Positions 1 to 9,229 of a DNA stretch of 35,090 bases are shown here, one piece after another. The position numbers were made by a program, and so were the translations under genes. The stretch spans positions 1 to 35,090 of the forward strand of contig CAMARK010000049.1 in NCBI GenBank assembly GCA_945860205.1, in the 5' to 3' direction. The notes below the pieces were generated by a model. The model searched no databases. It was not told the origin of the DNA and was given only the letters and a program-made list of their open reading frames with translations. This stretch comes from Reyranella massiliensis 521. Its GTDB lineage: Bacteria; Pseudomonadota; Alphaproteobacteria; Reyranellales; Reyranellaceae. The first letter of the stretch is position 1, and each line of letters opens with the position of its first letter.

Positions 1-626
1 GTGGTCGTCACCATGGCGATCTGGCCGCTCAGCAGGTCGTTCATCGCCGGCCCGCTGCCGCGGTAGGGCACATGCGTGATCTGGACGCCGCCAGCCGCGG
101 CCTTCAGGCGCTCCGTCGTCAGGTGCAGCAGCGTGCCGGTGCCGGGCGAGCCGTAGCTCAACGCCCCGGGTTTTGCCCGCGCAGCGTCGAGCATGCCTTT
201 CAGCGTGTCGGGCTGCTCGAGATTGCCGACGAAGGCCGCCGGGCCGCCGCCGATGTGGGCGACGTAGGTGAAATCCTTCAGCACGTCGTACTCCGGCTTG
301 GCCGCCATCGAGGCATAGAGCGCCTGCGTCGAGCCGGTGCCGAACACCAGCGTGTAGCCGTCGGGCTTGGCGCGGGCGACACCCAGGGTGCCGATCACGC
401 CGGCGGCGCCGGCCTTGTTCTCGATCACCACCGGCTGGCCGAGCGCGCGACCGAGCCGCTCGCCGAACAGGCGGCCGTAGACATCGGTCGGTCCACCCGG
501 TGGAAAGGCCACGATCAGGCGGATCGGCTGCGCCGGCCAGGCCTGGGCCAAGGCAACCGACGAAGGCACGATCGAAGGCGCGGCGAGCGACGCGCCGGCA
601 ACGGCAAGCAGGGTACGACGACGCAT
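1..626 (-). CDS. Bug/TTT-family periplasmic substrate-binding protein (C-terminus off window)
   Basis: About 208 residues are visible; the C-terminus lies beyond the left edge. The product opens with a basic MRRRTLL stretch and an Ala-rich hydrophobic segment ending near ALAQ, typical of a Sec or Tat signal. The Bug fold signature follows: WPAQPIRLIVAFPPGG, then a TDVYGR segment, VIENKAGAAG, KPDGYTLVFG and HVPYRGSGPA. Family members bind carboxylates or other small organic acids in the periplasm for tripartite tricarboxylate transporters, but many are orphan receptors and no TctA/TctB membrane genes are in this window. The start at 626 is supported by a GGAGG box at about 633-638. The gene lies 19 nt downstream of the GlcG/HbpS-like gene on the same strand, so the two are probably co-transcribed. 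The ligand cannot be told from sequence. Confidence 0.9.
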   Translation of the reverse strand, partial: MRRRTLLAVAGASLAAPSIVPSSVALAQAWPAQPIRLIVAFPPGGPTDVYGRLFGERLGRALGQPVVIENKAGAAGVIGTLGVARAKPDGYTLVFGTGSTQALYASMAAKPEYDVLKDFTYVAHIGGGPAAFVGNLEQPDTLKGMLDAARAKPGALSYGSPGTGTLLHLTTERLKAAAGGVQITHVPYRGSGPAMNDLLSGQIAMVTT

Positions 627-645
627 GATGGTTCCTCCGTGCGGA

Positions 646-1137
646 TCAAAGTCCGGCTGAACGCCAATTCTCGGCGGGCTCATCCGGGTGGCAGGCGAGT
701 CCGGCCGCACGCACGCCCATGATGGCGGCATACTCGTCGCGATCCGAGGCATCGCCGCTGATGCCGATCGCCGCGACGACGTTGCGCGTGCCGTCGAGCG
801 CCAGCACGCCGCCCGGCACCGGCACGAAACGGCCGCCCGAGGCTGCCGCGAGCGCACCCTGAAAGGCCGGCCGGTTGCCGAGCCGGTCGCGGATGGTGCG
901 GCTGGAAATGCCCATGCCCAACGCGCCCCATGCCTTGCCAAAGGCGATGTCGAAGCGCAGCACGCCGCAGCCGTCCTCGCGCTTGAAGGCCACGAGATGA
1001 CCGCCGGAATCGAGCACAGCCACGGCGAGCGGCAGCAGGTCTGCCGCGCGCGCGGCCTGCAACGCGCCGTCGACCATCCGTTCGGCGTGCGCCAGCGTCA
1101 GGCTCGACTGGACGTGCAGGACATAGTGATCGCTCAT
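646..1137 (-). CDS. GlcG/HbpS-family (DUF336) heme-binding-like protein
   Basis: A 163-residue protein with the GlcG/HbpS fold pattern: an N-terminal LTLAHAERMVDGAL helix, the PLAVAVLDSGGHLVAFKRED strand pair, IAFGKAWGALGMG, and a Gly-rich C-terminal strand set (GGRFVPVPGGVLAL, AAIGISGDASDRDEYAA). Members are small cytosolic or exported proteins; some bind heme or cobalamin-like ligands, and others sit in glycolate or diol catabolic clusters with unproven roles. The frame is open further upstream to 1218, but ATG at 1137 is preferred: it has an AAGGAG box upstream, starts at the conserved N-terminus, and avoids running into the divergent gene. It is followed after 19 nt by the Bug receptor. 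No signal peptide is seen with this start, so the protein is probably cytoplasmic. Confidence 0.85.
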   Translation of the reverse strand: MSDHYVLHVQSSLTLAHAERMVDGALQAARAADLLPLAVAVLDSGGHLVAFKREDGCGVLRFDIAFGKAWGALGMGISSRTIRDRLGNRPAFQGALAAASGGRFVPVPGGVLALDGTRNVVAAIGISGDASDRDEYAAIMGVRAAGLACHPDEPAENWRSAGL

Positions 1138-1232
1138 GTTCCGGAATGGCTCCTTGCCTGCTGGACCAAGCGTCCTGTGCGGCAGTATCGTCCATCCAGG
1201 CAGCGATTGTGAAGCCAAAGAGGGAGCGTCCC

Positions 1233-2219
1233 GTGGCGACCGAAACCATTCCCATCATCGATCTCGGGCCCTATCTCGCCGGCGAGGAAGGCGCGATGGA
1301 CCGCACGGCGCAGGAACTCCGTTTTGCGCTGACCGAGATCGGCTTCTACTTCATCGTCAACCACGGCATCGCGCGCGAGAAGATCGCCGCCATGTTCGCC
1401 GAGGTGAAGCGCTTCCACGCGCAGCCGGTCGAGAAAAAGCTCGAGATCAAGCTCGACCAGCACAATACCGGCTACCTGCCGATGCGCGGCAATACGCTCC
1501 GCACCTCGACCGTGCAGACCGGCACCAAGGCCAACCTCAACGAGGCCTTCTTCGTGAAGCGCGAGATGGCGCCTGACCATCCCGACGTGCTGTCGGGCCG
1601 CCGCTTCCGCGGGCTGAACCGCTGGCCTGAACTGCCGGGCTTCCGCGACACCGTCGTCGATTACTGCAACGACATGGAGCGGCTGGTGCAGAGACTGGTG
1701 CGGCTCTACGCCCGCGCACTCGACCTGCCGGCCAATTATTTCGACACCGCCTTCTCCGAGCCGATGTTCTCCATGCGGATGACGCACTATCCGCCGCAGG
1801 AAGGTCCGGTGAACGACGAGTTTGGCCTGGCACCACACACCGACACGAGCTTTCTCACGCTGCTCGCGCCCAACCGGGTGCAGGGCCTGTCGATCCGCAC
1901 CCAGAGCGGCAACTGGATCGACGCGCCCGCGATCGACAATGCCTACGTCGTGAACGGCGGACAGATGCTGCAGCGCTATACCAACGACCTGTTCCTGGCG
2001 ACGCCGCACCGGGCCATCAACAAGAGCGGCGGCGAGCGCTATGCCCTGCCGTTCTTCTGCGACAGCGGCATCGACTGGCCGGTTGCCGCGGTGCCGACCA
2101 CCGTCGGCCCCGACAAGCCGCCGAAATATCCCACGACCTGGTACAGCGACTACATGACCTGGTACCTGAAGCGAAACTACGACGTGCTCAACACGGACGC
2201 ACAGCAAGCGGCGGAATGA
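1233..2219 (+). CDS. Isopenicillin-N-synthase-like Fe(II) oxygenase, copy 1
   Basis: A 328-residue protein of the plant-type/IPNS 2-oxoglutarate-Fe(II) oxygenase group. It has an N-terminal DIOX_N region (IPIIDLGPYL near residue 6, FYFIVNHGI near 38) and a C-terminal jelly roll. The iron triad is His202, Asp204 (PHTDTSF) and His259 (TPHRAIN). The usual RxS element that anchors the 2-oxoglutarate carboxylate is Arg269-Tyr-Ala271, so the serine is replaced by alanine. GTG at 1233 is chosen because AGGGAG lies 6 nt upstream and the protein then aligns end to end with its tandem paralogue; the frame is open from 1146, but that part overlaps the divergent promoter. The TGA overlaps the next ATG (ATGA). 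It is the first gene of a probable five-gene catabolic operon. Substrate unknown. Confidence 0.92.
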   Translation: MATETIPIIDLGPYLAGEEGAMDRTAQELRFALTEIGFYFIVNHGIAREKIAAMFAEVKRFHAQPVEKKLEIKLDQHNTGYLPMRGNTLRTSTVQTGTKANLNEAFFVKREMAPDHPDVLSGRRFRGLNRWPELPGFRDTVVDYCNDMERLVQRLVRLYARALDLPANYFDTAFSEPMFSMRMTHYPPQEGPVNDEFGLAPHTDTSFLTLLAPNRVQGLSIRTQSGNWIDAPAIDNAYVVNGGQMLQRYTNDLFLATPHRAINKSGGERYALPFFCDSGIDWPVAAVPTTVGPDKPPKYPTTWYSDYMTWYLKRNYDVLNTDAQQAAE

Positions 2220-3208
2220 GCGACACGGAAACCGTCCCGGTCATCGATCTCGGCCCCTATCTCGCGGGCGAGCCGGGTGCGCGGGAGCGCATCGCCCAGG
2301 AGCTGCACTTAGCGCTCACCAGCATCGGTTTCTACTTCATCGTCAATCACGGCGTGCCGGAGAGCCAGGTGCGCGGCATCTACGCCGAGGCGGCGCGGTT
2401 TCACGCCCTGCCACTCGAGCGCAAGATGCAGATCCGCATCGACAGGCACAATGTCGGCTACCTGCCGATGCGCGGCGACACGCTGCGGACCTCGGTAGTG
2501 CAGACCGTCACCAAGGCCAACCTCAATGAGGCGCTGTTCGTGGCGCGCGACCTGCCGCCCGACCATCCTGACGTGGCAGCCGGCCGGCACTTCCGCAGCG
2601 CCAACCAGTGGCCGGCCGACCTGCCCGGCTTTCGCGAGACCGTCGCCGCCTACTGTGATGCCATGGAGCGGCTGGCGCAGAAGCTGGTGCCGCTCTACGC
2701 ACTGGCGCTCGGCCTGCCGGTCGCCTACTTCGACGGGCCGTTCCGCGACTGCCAGTACAAGCTTCGCATGACCCACTACCCGTCGGTCGAGGCGCCGCCG
2801 GACGACGAGTTCGGCATCGCCCCGCACACCGACACCAGCTTCCTCACCCTGCTCGCGCCGAACGAGGTGCCGGGCCTGTCGATCCGCACGCAAAGCGGCC
2901 AATGGATTTCGCCCCCGGCTAGCGCCAAGGCCTATCTCGTAAACGGCGGCCAGCTTCTGCAGCGCTGGACCAACGATTTCTTCCTCGCCACGCCGCATCG
3001 CGCGGTCAACCGGAGCGGTGGCGAGCGCTATGCGCTAGCCTTTTTCTGCGACAGCAACATCGAATGGCCAGTCGCGGCGGTGCCGACCACCGTCGGACCA
3101 GACCGGCCGCCGAAATATCCGACGACCTGGTATACGGAGTACATGGCCCTGTACCAGAAGCGCACCTACGATCTGCTGAACGACCCCAGCCAACAAGCTG
3201 CGGAATAA
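2216..3208 (+). CDS. Isopenicillin-N-synthase-like Fe(II) oxygenase, copy 2 (tandem paralogue)
   Basis: A 330-residue close paralogue of the preceding gene, colinear over the whole length with long identical blocks (for example FYFIVNHG, GYLPMRG, PHTDTSFLTLLAPN, PVAAVPTTVGPD). The iron ligands are His204, Asp206 and His261. The Arg271-Tyr-Ala273 element again lacks the serine of the family RxS motif. Differences cluster in regions that line the pocket in this family, for example residues 174-198 before the HxD strand and 231-239. A changed substrate or successive oxidation steps are therefore plausible, but this is inference. Translation is coupled to copy 1 through a 4-nt ATGA overlap. The Bug receptor begins 18 nt downstream. 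Confidence 0.92.
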   Translation: MSDTETVPVIDLGPYLAGEPGARERIAQELHLALTSIGFYFIVNHGVPESQVRGIYAEAARFHALPLERKMQIRIDRHNVGYLPMRGDTLRTSVVQTVTKANLNEALFVARDLPPDHPDVAAGRHFRSANQWPADLPGFRETVAAYCDAMERLAQKLVPLYALALGLPVAYFDGPFRDCQYKLRMTHYPSVEAPPDDEFGIAPHTDTSFLTLLAPNEVPGLSIRTQSGQWISPPASAKAYLVNGGQLLQRWTNDFFLATPHRAVNRSGGERYALAFFCDSNIEWPVAAVPTTVGPDRPPKYPTTWYTEYMALYQKRTYDLLNDPSQQAAE

Positions 3209-3226
3209 AAAACCGGAGGAAACAAC

Positions 3227-4195
3227 ATGCTTAACCGACGCCTCTTTCTGGCCTCGTCCGCGCTGCCGTTCGCCGGTGCAAAGGCGGGCGCGCAGGCTGC
3301 CTTCCCGAACAAGCAGATCCGACTCTATGTACCCGCCCCGCCGGGCGGCGCCATCGACGCCATCGCGCGCCTCACCGGCGAGAAGCTGCAGACCTGGTGG
3401 GGCCAAGCTGTCATCGTCGACAACAAGCCGGGCGCCACGCAGACGCTCGCCACCGACCTCGTCGCCAAGAGTCCGCCCGACGGCTACAACCTGGTCATCG
3501 TGGCATCGAGCCACGCGGTCAATCCGCTGTTCTTCAAGACCCTGCCCTACGATACGCTGAAGGACCTCGCGCCAGTCATCCAGACGCACAACGTGCCGCT
3601 GATGCTGGCGGTCACGCCGTCGCTGCCTGCCAAGACCGTGCCGGAGCTGATCGCGCTCCTGAAGGCCAAGCCGGGTGAATACTCCTACGCCTCGAGCGGA
3701 GCCGGCAGCTCGCTGCACATGGCGGCCGAGCTGTTCCTGTCGATGACTGGCACAAAAATGCTGCATGTGCCCTATCGCGGCAGCTCGGCGGCGCATCCCG
3801 ACCTGCTGTCGGGCCGCACCCAGGTTATCTTCGACACGGTGACGGCGATCGCCGGACATGCCCGTTCCGGCGGCGTGCGGGCGCTTGCGGTGACGACGGC
3901 CAAGCGCTCGAATGTGGCGCCGGACGTGCCGACCATGATCGAGGCCGGCCTGCCCGGCTACGACATGGGATCGTGGGGTGGCTTCATCGTGCCGATGGGC
4001 ACGCCGAAGGACGTGATCGACAAGCTGAACGCCGGCTTCAACAAGGCGCTGGCCGAGCCCGATGTCGTGGCCAAGCTGGACGCGGCCGGCATCCAGGTCG
4101 TCGGCGGCCCGCCCAAGGTGTTCGACGATTTCATCCGCCAGGAAATGGTGCGCTGGGCCAAGGTCGCCCAGGATGCCGGCATCAAGCCGGAATGA
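3227..4195 (+). CDS. Bug/TTT-family periplasmic substrate-binding protein
   Basis: A 322-residue receptor. A short signal (MLNRRLFLASSALPFAG, cleavage near AGAQA) precedes the Bug fold: FPNKQIRLYVPAPPGGAID, VIVDNKPGA, DGYNLVIVASSHAVNP, SYASSGAGSSLHMAAELF, MLHVPYRGS and the C-terminal WGGFIVPMGTPKDVIDKLN. GGAGGA lies 6 nt before the ATG, giving a firm start. The gene is embedded in the oxygenase operon, which suggests that it captures the compound the operon metabolises. No TctA/TctB partner is present, so it would have to dock with a transporter encoded elsewhere. Its stop overlaps the next start in an ATGA. Confidence 0.93.
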   Translation: MLNRRLFLASSALPFAGAKAGAQAAFPNKQIRLYVPAPPGGAIDAIARLTGEKLQTWWGQAVIVDNKPGATQTLATDLVAKSPPDGYNLVIVASSHAVNPLFFKTLPYDTLKDLAPVIQTHNVPLMLAVTPSLPAKTVPELIALLKAKPGEYSYASSGAGSSLHMAAELFLSMTGTKMLHVPYRGSSAAHPDLLSGRTQVIFDTVTAIAGHARSGGVRALAVTTAKRSNVAPDVPTMIEAGLPGYDMGSWGGFIVPMGTPKDVIDKLNAGFNKALAEPDVVAKLDAAGIQVVGGPPKVFDDFIRQEMVRWAKVAQDAGIKPE

Positions 4196-5340
4196 GCACG
4201 GCCACCCTCGCCCGCGTCGAAGCGCACGTCTTTCACGCACCGATCGCCGAACCGATCCGCACCTCGTTCGGCACCATGACCGAACGCGTGGCGGTGTTCG
4301 TGCGGGTCGAGGATTCCGACGGCGTCCGCGGCTGGGGCGAGATCTGGTCGAATTTTCCGACCGCCAGCGCCGAGCATCGCGCGCTTCTGTTCGCCGACAT
4401 CGTGGCGCCGCGCGTGCTGGGCAAGTCGCTCGACGATCCGGCGGCACTGTGGAGCGACCTCGACCGCACGCTCCACGTGCTGCGCGTGCAGAGCGGCGAT
4501 GCCGGCGCCCTCTCCGCCGCGGCGGCAGGGCTCGACCTCGCGATCCACGACTTGCGCGCGCGCAAGCGCGGGCTGCCGCTGTGGCGAGCGCTCGGCGGCA
4601 CGGATGCGTCGCCGGTTCCGGTCTACGCCTCCGGCCTCAATCCCGGCCGCGCCGCCTACGACACCGTCGGACGCATGCGGGCGGCGGGCTATCGTGCCTA
4701 CAAGATCAAGATCGGTTTTGGCGAGGAGACCGACCTCGGCTCACTGCGGCCGGTGGCCCGGGAACTGAAGGCGGGCGAGCGGCTGATGGTCGACGTCAAC
4801 CAGGGCTGGGATCTCCGCACCGCCTGCGCGATGGCACCAAAGCTCGCCGAGTTCGGCCTGCACTGGATCGAGGAGCCGTTGCTGGCCGACCGGCCCACGA
4901 CCGAATGGACCCAGGTGGCAGCCGTTGCGCCGACGCAGCTTGCCGCCGGCGAGAACCTGCGCGGCGCCGGCCCCTTCCAGGAGGCGATCGACTCGGGGTT
5001 GTTCGGCGTCATCCAGCCCGACGCCGCCAAGTGGGGCGGCCATTCCGGCTGCCTGCCCGTGGCGCGCGCAGCACTGGCCGCCGGCCGGACCTATTGCCCG
5101 CATTTCCTGGGCGGCGCGATCGGCCTCGTGCATTCGCTGCATCTGCTGGCGGCGGTGCGCGGTCCCGGCCTGCTGGAAGTCGACGCCAATCCCAATCCGC
5201 TGCGCGAGGACCTGCTGGGCGACCTTTTGACCGTGCGCGACGGCCGCGTCTCCCTTCCCGGCGGGCAGGGTCTCGGTCTAGAACCGGACATCAAGTCGCT
5301 GTCGTCGCTCCGGACCCTGCATCTGGAGCGACGCGCCTAA
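4192..5340 (+). CDS. Mandelate racemase/muconate-lactonizing enzyme family protein (enolase superfamily)
   Basis: A 382-residue enolase-superfamily enzyme with an N-terminal capping domain (about 1-130) and a TIM-like barrel. Metal ligands are Asp201 (DVNQGWD), Glu227 (WIEEP) and Glu254 (AAGEN). The base set is Lys171-x-Lys173 (YKIKIG) on one face and an Asp277/His304 dyad on the other. The 27-residue spacing of that dyad equals mandelate racemase Asp270/His297, so the mandelate racemase/acid-sugar dehydratase subgroup fits better than muconate cycloisomerase. Such enzymes abstract the alpha proton of a carboxylate and then racemise or dehydrate it. The start is set by the ATGA overlap with the Bug receptor stop. 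The acyl-CoA ligase follows 19 nt downstream. The exact reaction is not deducible. Confidence 0.92.
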   Translation: MSTATLARVEAHVFHAPIAEPIRTSFGTMTERVAVFVRVEDSDGVRGWGEIWSNFPTASAEHRALLFADIVAPRVLGKSLDDPAALWSDLDRTLHVLRVQSGDAGALSAAAAGLDLAIHDLRARKRGLPLWRALGGTDASPVPVYASGLNPGRAAYDTVGRMRAAGYRAYKIKIGFGEETDLGSLRPVARELKAGERLMVDVNQGWDLRTACAMAPKLAEFGLHWIEEPLLADRPTTEWTQVAAVAPTQLAAGENLRGAGPFQEAIDSGLFGVIQPDAAKWGGHSGCLPVARAALAAGRTYCPHFLGGAIGLVHSLHLLAAVRGPGLLEVDANPNPLREDLLGDLLTVRDGRVSLPGGQGLGLEPDIKSLSSLRTLHLERRA

Positions 5341-5359
5341 GAAACGAAGGGGAAACGCC

Positions 5360-6969
<1,610 letters not shown>

Positions 6970-6991
<22 letters not shown>

Positions 6992-7626
6992 GCCTGCTCC
7001 TCGCGTGAATGGCGGAGCTCGGCGAGCGCCGCCTTCGCGACCTGGAAGGCGCCGGTCAGCGCCAGACCCGACATGATCGCGGCCACGAGGTAGTCGGGCC
7101 AGCCGGTGCCCGAGCCGAACACGCCGGCCGCCGCGACTAGAACCGCGACGTTGCCGATCGCGTCGTTCCTCGTGCAGATCCAGACCGAGCGCATGTTGCT
7201 GTCGCCGTCACGGAAGCGCCAGAGGAGCGCCGCCACGCCGAAGTTGGCGGCGAGCGCCAGCGCTCCGACCACGCCCATCAACTGCGCCTCGGGCACGGTG
7301 CCCGCGACCGCGTGATTGATCGTCGTGATCGCCACCCAAAGGCCGAAGGCCGCCATGCTGGCCGCCTTGATCAGCGAGGCGCGCGCCCGCCAGTGCAGCG
7401 CCATGCCCAGCACGAACAGGCTGATGCCGTAGTTGGCGGCGTCGCCCAGGAAGTCGAGTGAGTCGGCCAGCAGCGAGGCCGATTGCGCGGCGAGGCCGGC
7501 GCCGATCTCCACCACGAACATCGCGAGGTTGATCGCCAGGGCGACCCAGAGGATGCGCCGGTAGACCGGCGACTGGGCGGCGGCGTTGGCGTTCTCGTGG
7601 CCGTGATCGCAGCAATGAGCGCTCAT
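6970..7626 (-). CDS. Short cation-diffusion-facilitator (CDF-like) metal efflux transporter
   Basis: A 218-residue inner-membrane protein with a metal-binding-looking N-terminus (MSAHCCDHGH) and about six hydrophobic segments. It lacks the C-terminal cytosolic metallochaperone-like domain of full-length CDFs (usually about 300 residues). TM2 carries SLLADSLDFLGDAANY with Asp58-x3-Asp62, the normal acidic half of the site. TM5 reads RNDAIGN, giving Asp155-x3-Asn159 where YiiP-type transporters have His-x3-Asp. It is separated by 1 nt from the zinc-type ArsR gene upstream, so efflux of Zn(II), Co(II) or Cd(II) is the likely role. The tail overlaps the acyl-CoA ligase end by 22 nt in convergent orientation. 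Confidence 0.88.
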
Positions 7627-7627
7627 G

Positions 7628-7936
7628 TCAGTGTTCCCCGATATGTTCGACCATGTCCTCGACCATGCGCCTCACATGGGCATCGTCGGCGCCGTAGAAG
7701 ACCTGCTTGCCCTGCCGGTCGGCCCGCACCAGGCGCGCGCCCTTCAGCAGCCGCAGGTGATGGCTGACCAAGGATACCGACAGGCCGAGCTTGTCGGCAA
7801 TGTCGGTCACGGCCAGTGGCGTGCGCAGGCAGGAAACGACGATGCGCAGCCGGCTGGGATCGCCCAGAAGACGGAACAGGTCGGCCAGCGCCACGGCGTG
7901 GTCGTCGGACAGGATGGTTTTCTTGGTTCTCAACAT
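7628..7936 (-). CDS. ArsR/SmtB-family metal-sensing repressor (alpha-5 zinc-site type)
   Basis: A 102-residue winged-helix repressor. The recognition helix region is DIADKLGLSVSLVSHHLRLLKGARLV (residues 45-70). The C-terminal helix has Asp85-x-His87-x10-His98-x2-Glu101, exactly the spacing of the alpha-5 Zn/Co site of SmtB (Asp104, His106, His117, Glu120) and CzrA. The alpha-3 cysteine motif of ArsR/CadC is absent. It should repress its own operon and release DNA when Zn(II) or Co(II) binds. ATG at 7936 is the only sensible start, because an in-frame TGA lies upstream. There is no room for a Shine-Dalgarno box: the operator begins 1 nt upstream, implying a near-leaderless message. The CDF gene follows after 1 nt. 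Confidence 0.93.
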   Translation of the reverse strand: MLRTKKTILSDDHAVALADLFRLLGDPSRLRIVVSCLRTPLAVTDIADKLGLSVSLVSHHLRLLKGARLVRADRQGKQVFYGADDAHVRRMVEDMVEHIGEH

Positions 7937-7937
7937 T

Positions 7938-7951
7938 TGAATAACTGTTCA
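7938..7951 (-). promoter_or_regulatory. ArsR/SmtB-type operator
   Basis: The site reads TGAACAGTTATTCA on the minus strand, matching the TGAA-N6-TTCA core used by SmtB/CzrA-type repressors. It lies directly before the arsR start codon and over the predicted transcription start, a position suited to autorepression by the zinc-type ArsR encoded there. Confidence 0.75.
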
Positions 7952-7980
7952 AGTGTCGTAGCGATCTGACCATGAGTCAA
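7952..7980 (-). promoter_or_regulatory. Candidate sigma-70-type promoter of the arsR-CDF operon
   Basis: On the minus strand TTGACT (7980-7975) is followed after 17 nt by a weak GACACT (7957-7952). The -35 box is good and the -10 box poor. Transcription would begin inside the operator, a few bases before the ATG. Confidence 0.45.
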
Positions 7981-7998
7981 GCTGCATTATCGCTACGT

Positions 7999-8038
7999 TA
8001 TTACGTGCTGCTTGCGGCTATTACGTGCTGCTTGCGGC
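7999..8038. repeat. Perfect 20-bp tandem duplication at the end of the EamA gene
   Basis: Two exact copies of TATTACGTGCTGCTTGCGGC lie at 7999-8018 and 8019-8038. The duplication sits across the stop region of the EamA transporter gene. Since 20 is not a multiple of three, it moves the frame: a single copy would end the protein at QHVIT, while the present sequence ends at QHVIAASST. This looks like a recent slippage event. Confidence 0.95.
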
Positions 8039-8879
8039 GCGGGAGGGCGATGTCGCCGAGCACGGCGGCCAGCACGATCGCGCCGCCTGCCAAGGTCGCG
8101 ACCGCCGGCGTCTCGGCGAAGGCCAGCCACACCCAGAACGTGGCGAGCGGCGTCTGCAGCGTGCCGATCAACGCTCCGCGCGTGGCCGAGACCAGAGGCG
8201 TGCCAAGCGCCAGCAGGAGAAGGCCCATGCCGAACTGCGTCGTGCCGAACAGGAAGAGCTCCAGCATCTCGACGCGGTCCACTGCGAAGGGCTGCGCATA
8301 GGGCAGCACGATCAACGCGCAGAGGAAGGCCGACAGTGCCACCGCCGGCAGCATGCTGACGCCGGGATTGCGCCGGATCAGCACCAGCACCACTGACATC
8401 AGCAGCGCCATGCCGAGCGCCAACAGGTTGCCCAACAGATGGCCGCTCGCGATGGCAGGCCCCGCCATCACCGCGACGCCCGCGACCGCGGCCAGGGTCG
8501 CGAGAAGCGTGATGCGATCCTCGCGCTCGCCGATCAGCAGCCAGGCGATGCCGGCGGTCAGGAACGGGATGGTGGCGTCGATGACCATCACGTCGGCCAC
8601 GCTCGACAGCCGGAAGGCGTTGAGGAAGCAGACCGTGGCCAGCGCCGAACAGAGCGCGATCAGGAGCCCGTCGCGTCCGATCCCGCGCACCGATTTCGCG
8701 ACATGGCCGCGCTCGCGCCATGCCACCATGGCGGTGAGGAACAGACCTGCGAAGATGCCGCGCCAGAACAGCATCGTCATGGCGTCGACATGGATCAGCC
8801 GCGTGAAGAAGCCCGCCGTGCTGTACGCCGCGGCTGACGCGGCAAGCAGCACCGTGCCGAGCCAGATTTCCTTCCGCAT
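8001..8879 (-). CDS. EamA/DMT-superfamily transporter
   Basis: A 292-residue membrane protein with about ten hydrophobic segments arranged as two EamA repeats (about 8-140 and 150-280). The first includes FFTRLIHVDAMTMLFWRGIF and the second TPLVSATRGALIGTLQTPLATFWVW, both typical of drug/metabolite transporters that export amino acids or metabolites. It is the last gene of a three-gene minus-strand unit after RidA and the ABM-fold protein (5-nt gap), suggesting export of a compound linked to those enzymes. Its Shine-Dalgarno (TAGG) is weak, consistent with translational coupling. The last residues are altered by the 20-bp tandem duplication, which should not affect the membrane core. Confidence 0.92.
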   Translation of the reverse strand: MRKEIWLGTVLLAASAAAYSTAGFFTRLIHVDAMTMLFWRGIFAGLFLTAMVAWRERGHVAKSVRGIGRDGLLIALCSALATVCFLNAFRLSSVADVMVIDATIPFLTAGIAWLLIGEREDRITLLATLAAVAGVAVMAGPAIASGHLLGNLLALGMALLMSVVLVLIRRNPGVSMLPAVALSAFLCALIVLPYAQPFAVDRVEMLELFLFGTTQFGMGLLLLALGTPLVSATRGALIGTLQTPLATFWVWLAFAETPAVATLAGGAIVLAAVLGDIALPRRKQHVIAASST

Positions 8880-8884
8880 GCGAC

Positions 8885-9217
8885 CTACAGGAACGGAACT
8901 AACGGTATGCGCTCGCGCCGCTTCAGGCGCGGCAGAAGGTCGGCGATCGCCTCCTTGAAGTGATCGTACTGCTGGTGCTCAGCCCAACCCGACTCGTCGG
9001 TATAGAGTTCGAAGACGAAGAACAGCGCCGGGTTAGTGGGCGACTGATACGGCAAGAACAGCTTCATTTTCGGCTCGGTCATCGCCAGAGGCGCCAGCTT
9101 GCGGGTGTTTTCGGCGACCGCATCGGCTTCGCCGTCTTTCGCCTCCAACATAATCGCCACGACGAAGCCCTCGTTCAGGGCAGCCAGCGTGTCCGCGGTG
9201 ATCCAATTCGTTTTCAT
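8885..9217 (-). CDS. ABM-fold (YgiN-like) putative quinol monooxygenase
   Basis: A 110-residue protein of the antibiotic-biosynthesis-monooxygenase fold: GFVVAIMLEAKDGEADAVAENTRKLAPLAMTEPK, then the strand FFVFELYTDESGWAEHQQYDHFKEAIADL. The family forms ferredoxin-like dimeric barrels; some members oxidise quinols or polyketides without cofactors, and many are of unknown function. GAGGA lies 9 nt upstream of the ATG. It is 12 nt after ridA and 5 nt before the EamA gene. Residues that would prove catalysis cannot be assigned. Confidence 0.85.
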   Translation of the reverse strand: MKTNWITADTLAALNEGFVVAIMLEAKDGEADAVAENTRKLAPLAMTEPKMKLFLPYQSPTNPALFFVFELYTDESGWAEHQQYDHFKEAIADLLPRLKRRERIPLVPFL

Positions 9218-9229
9218 GTGATCTCGTCC

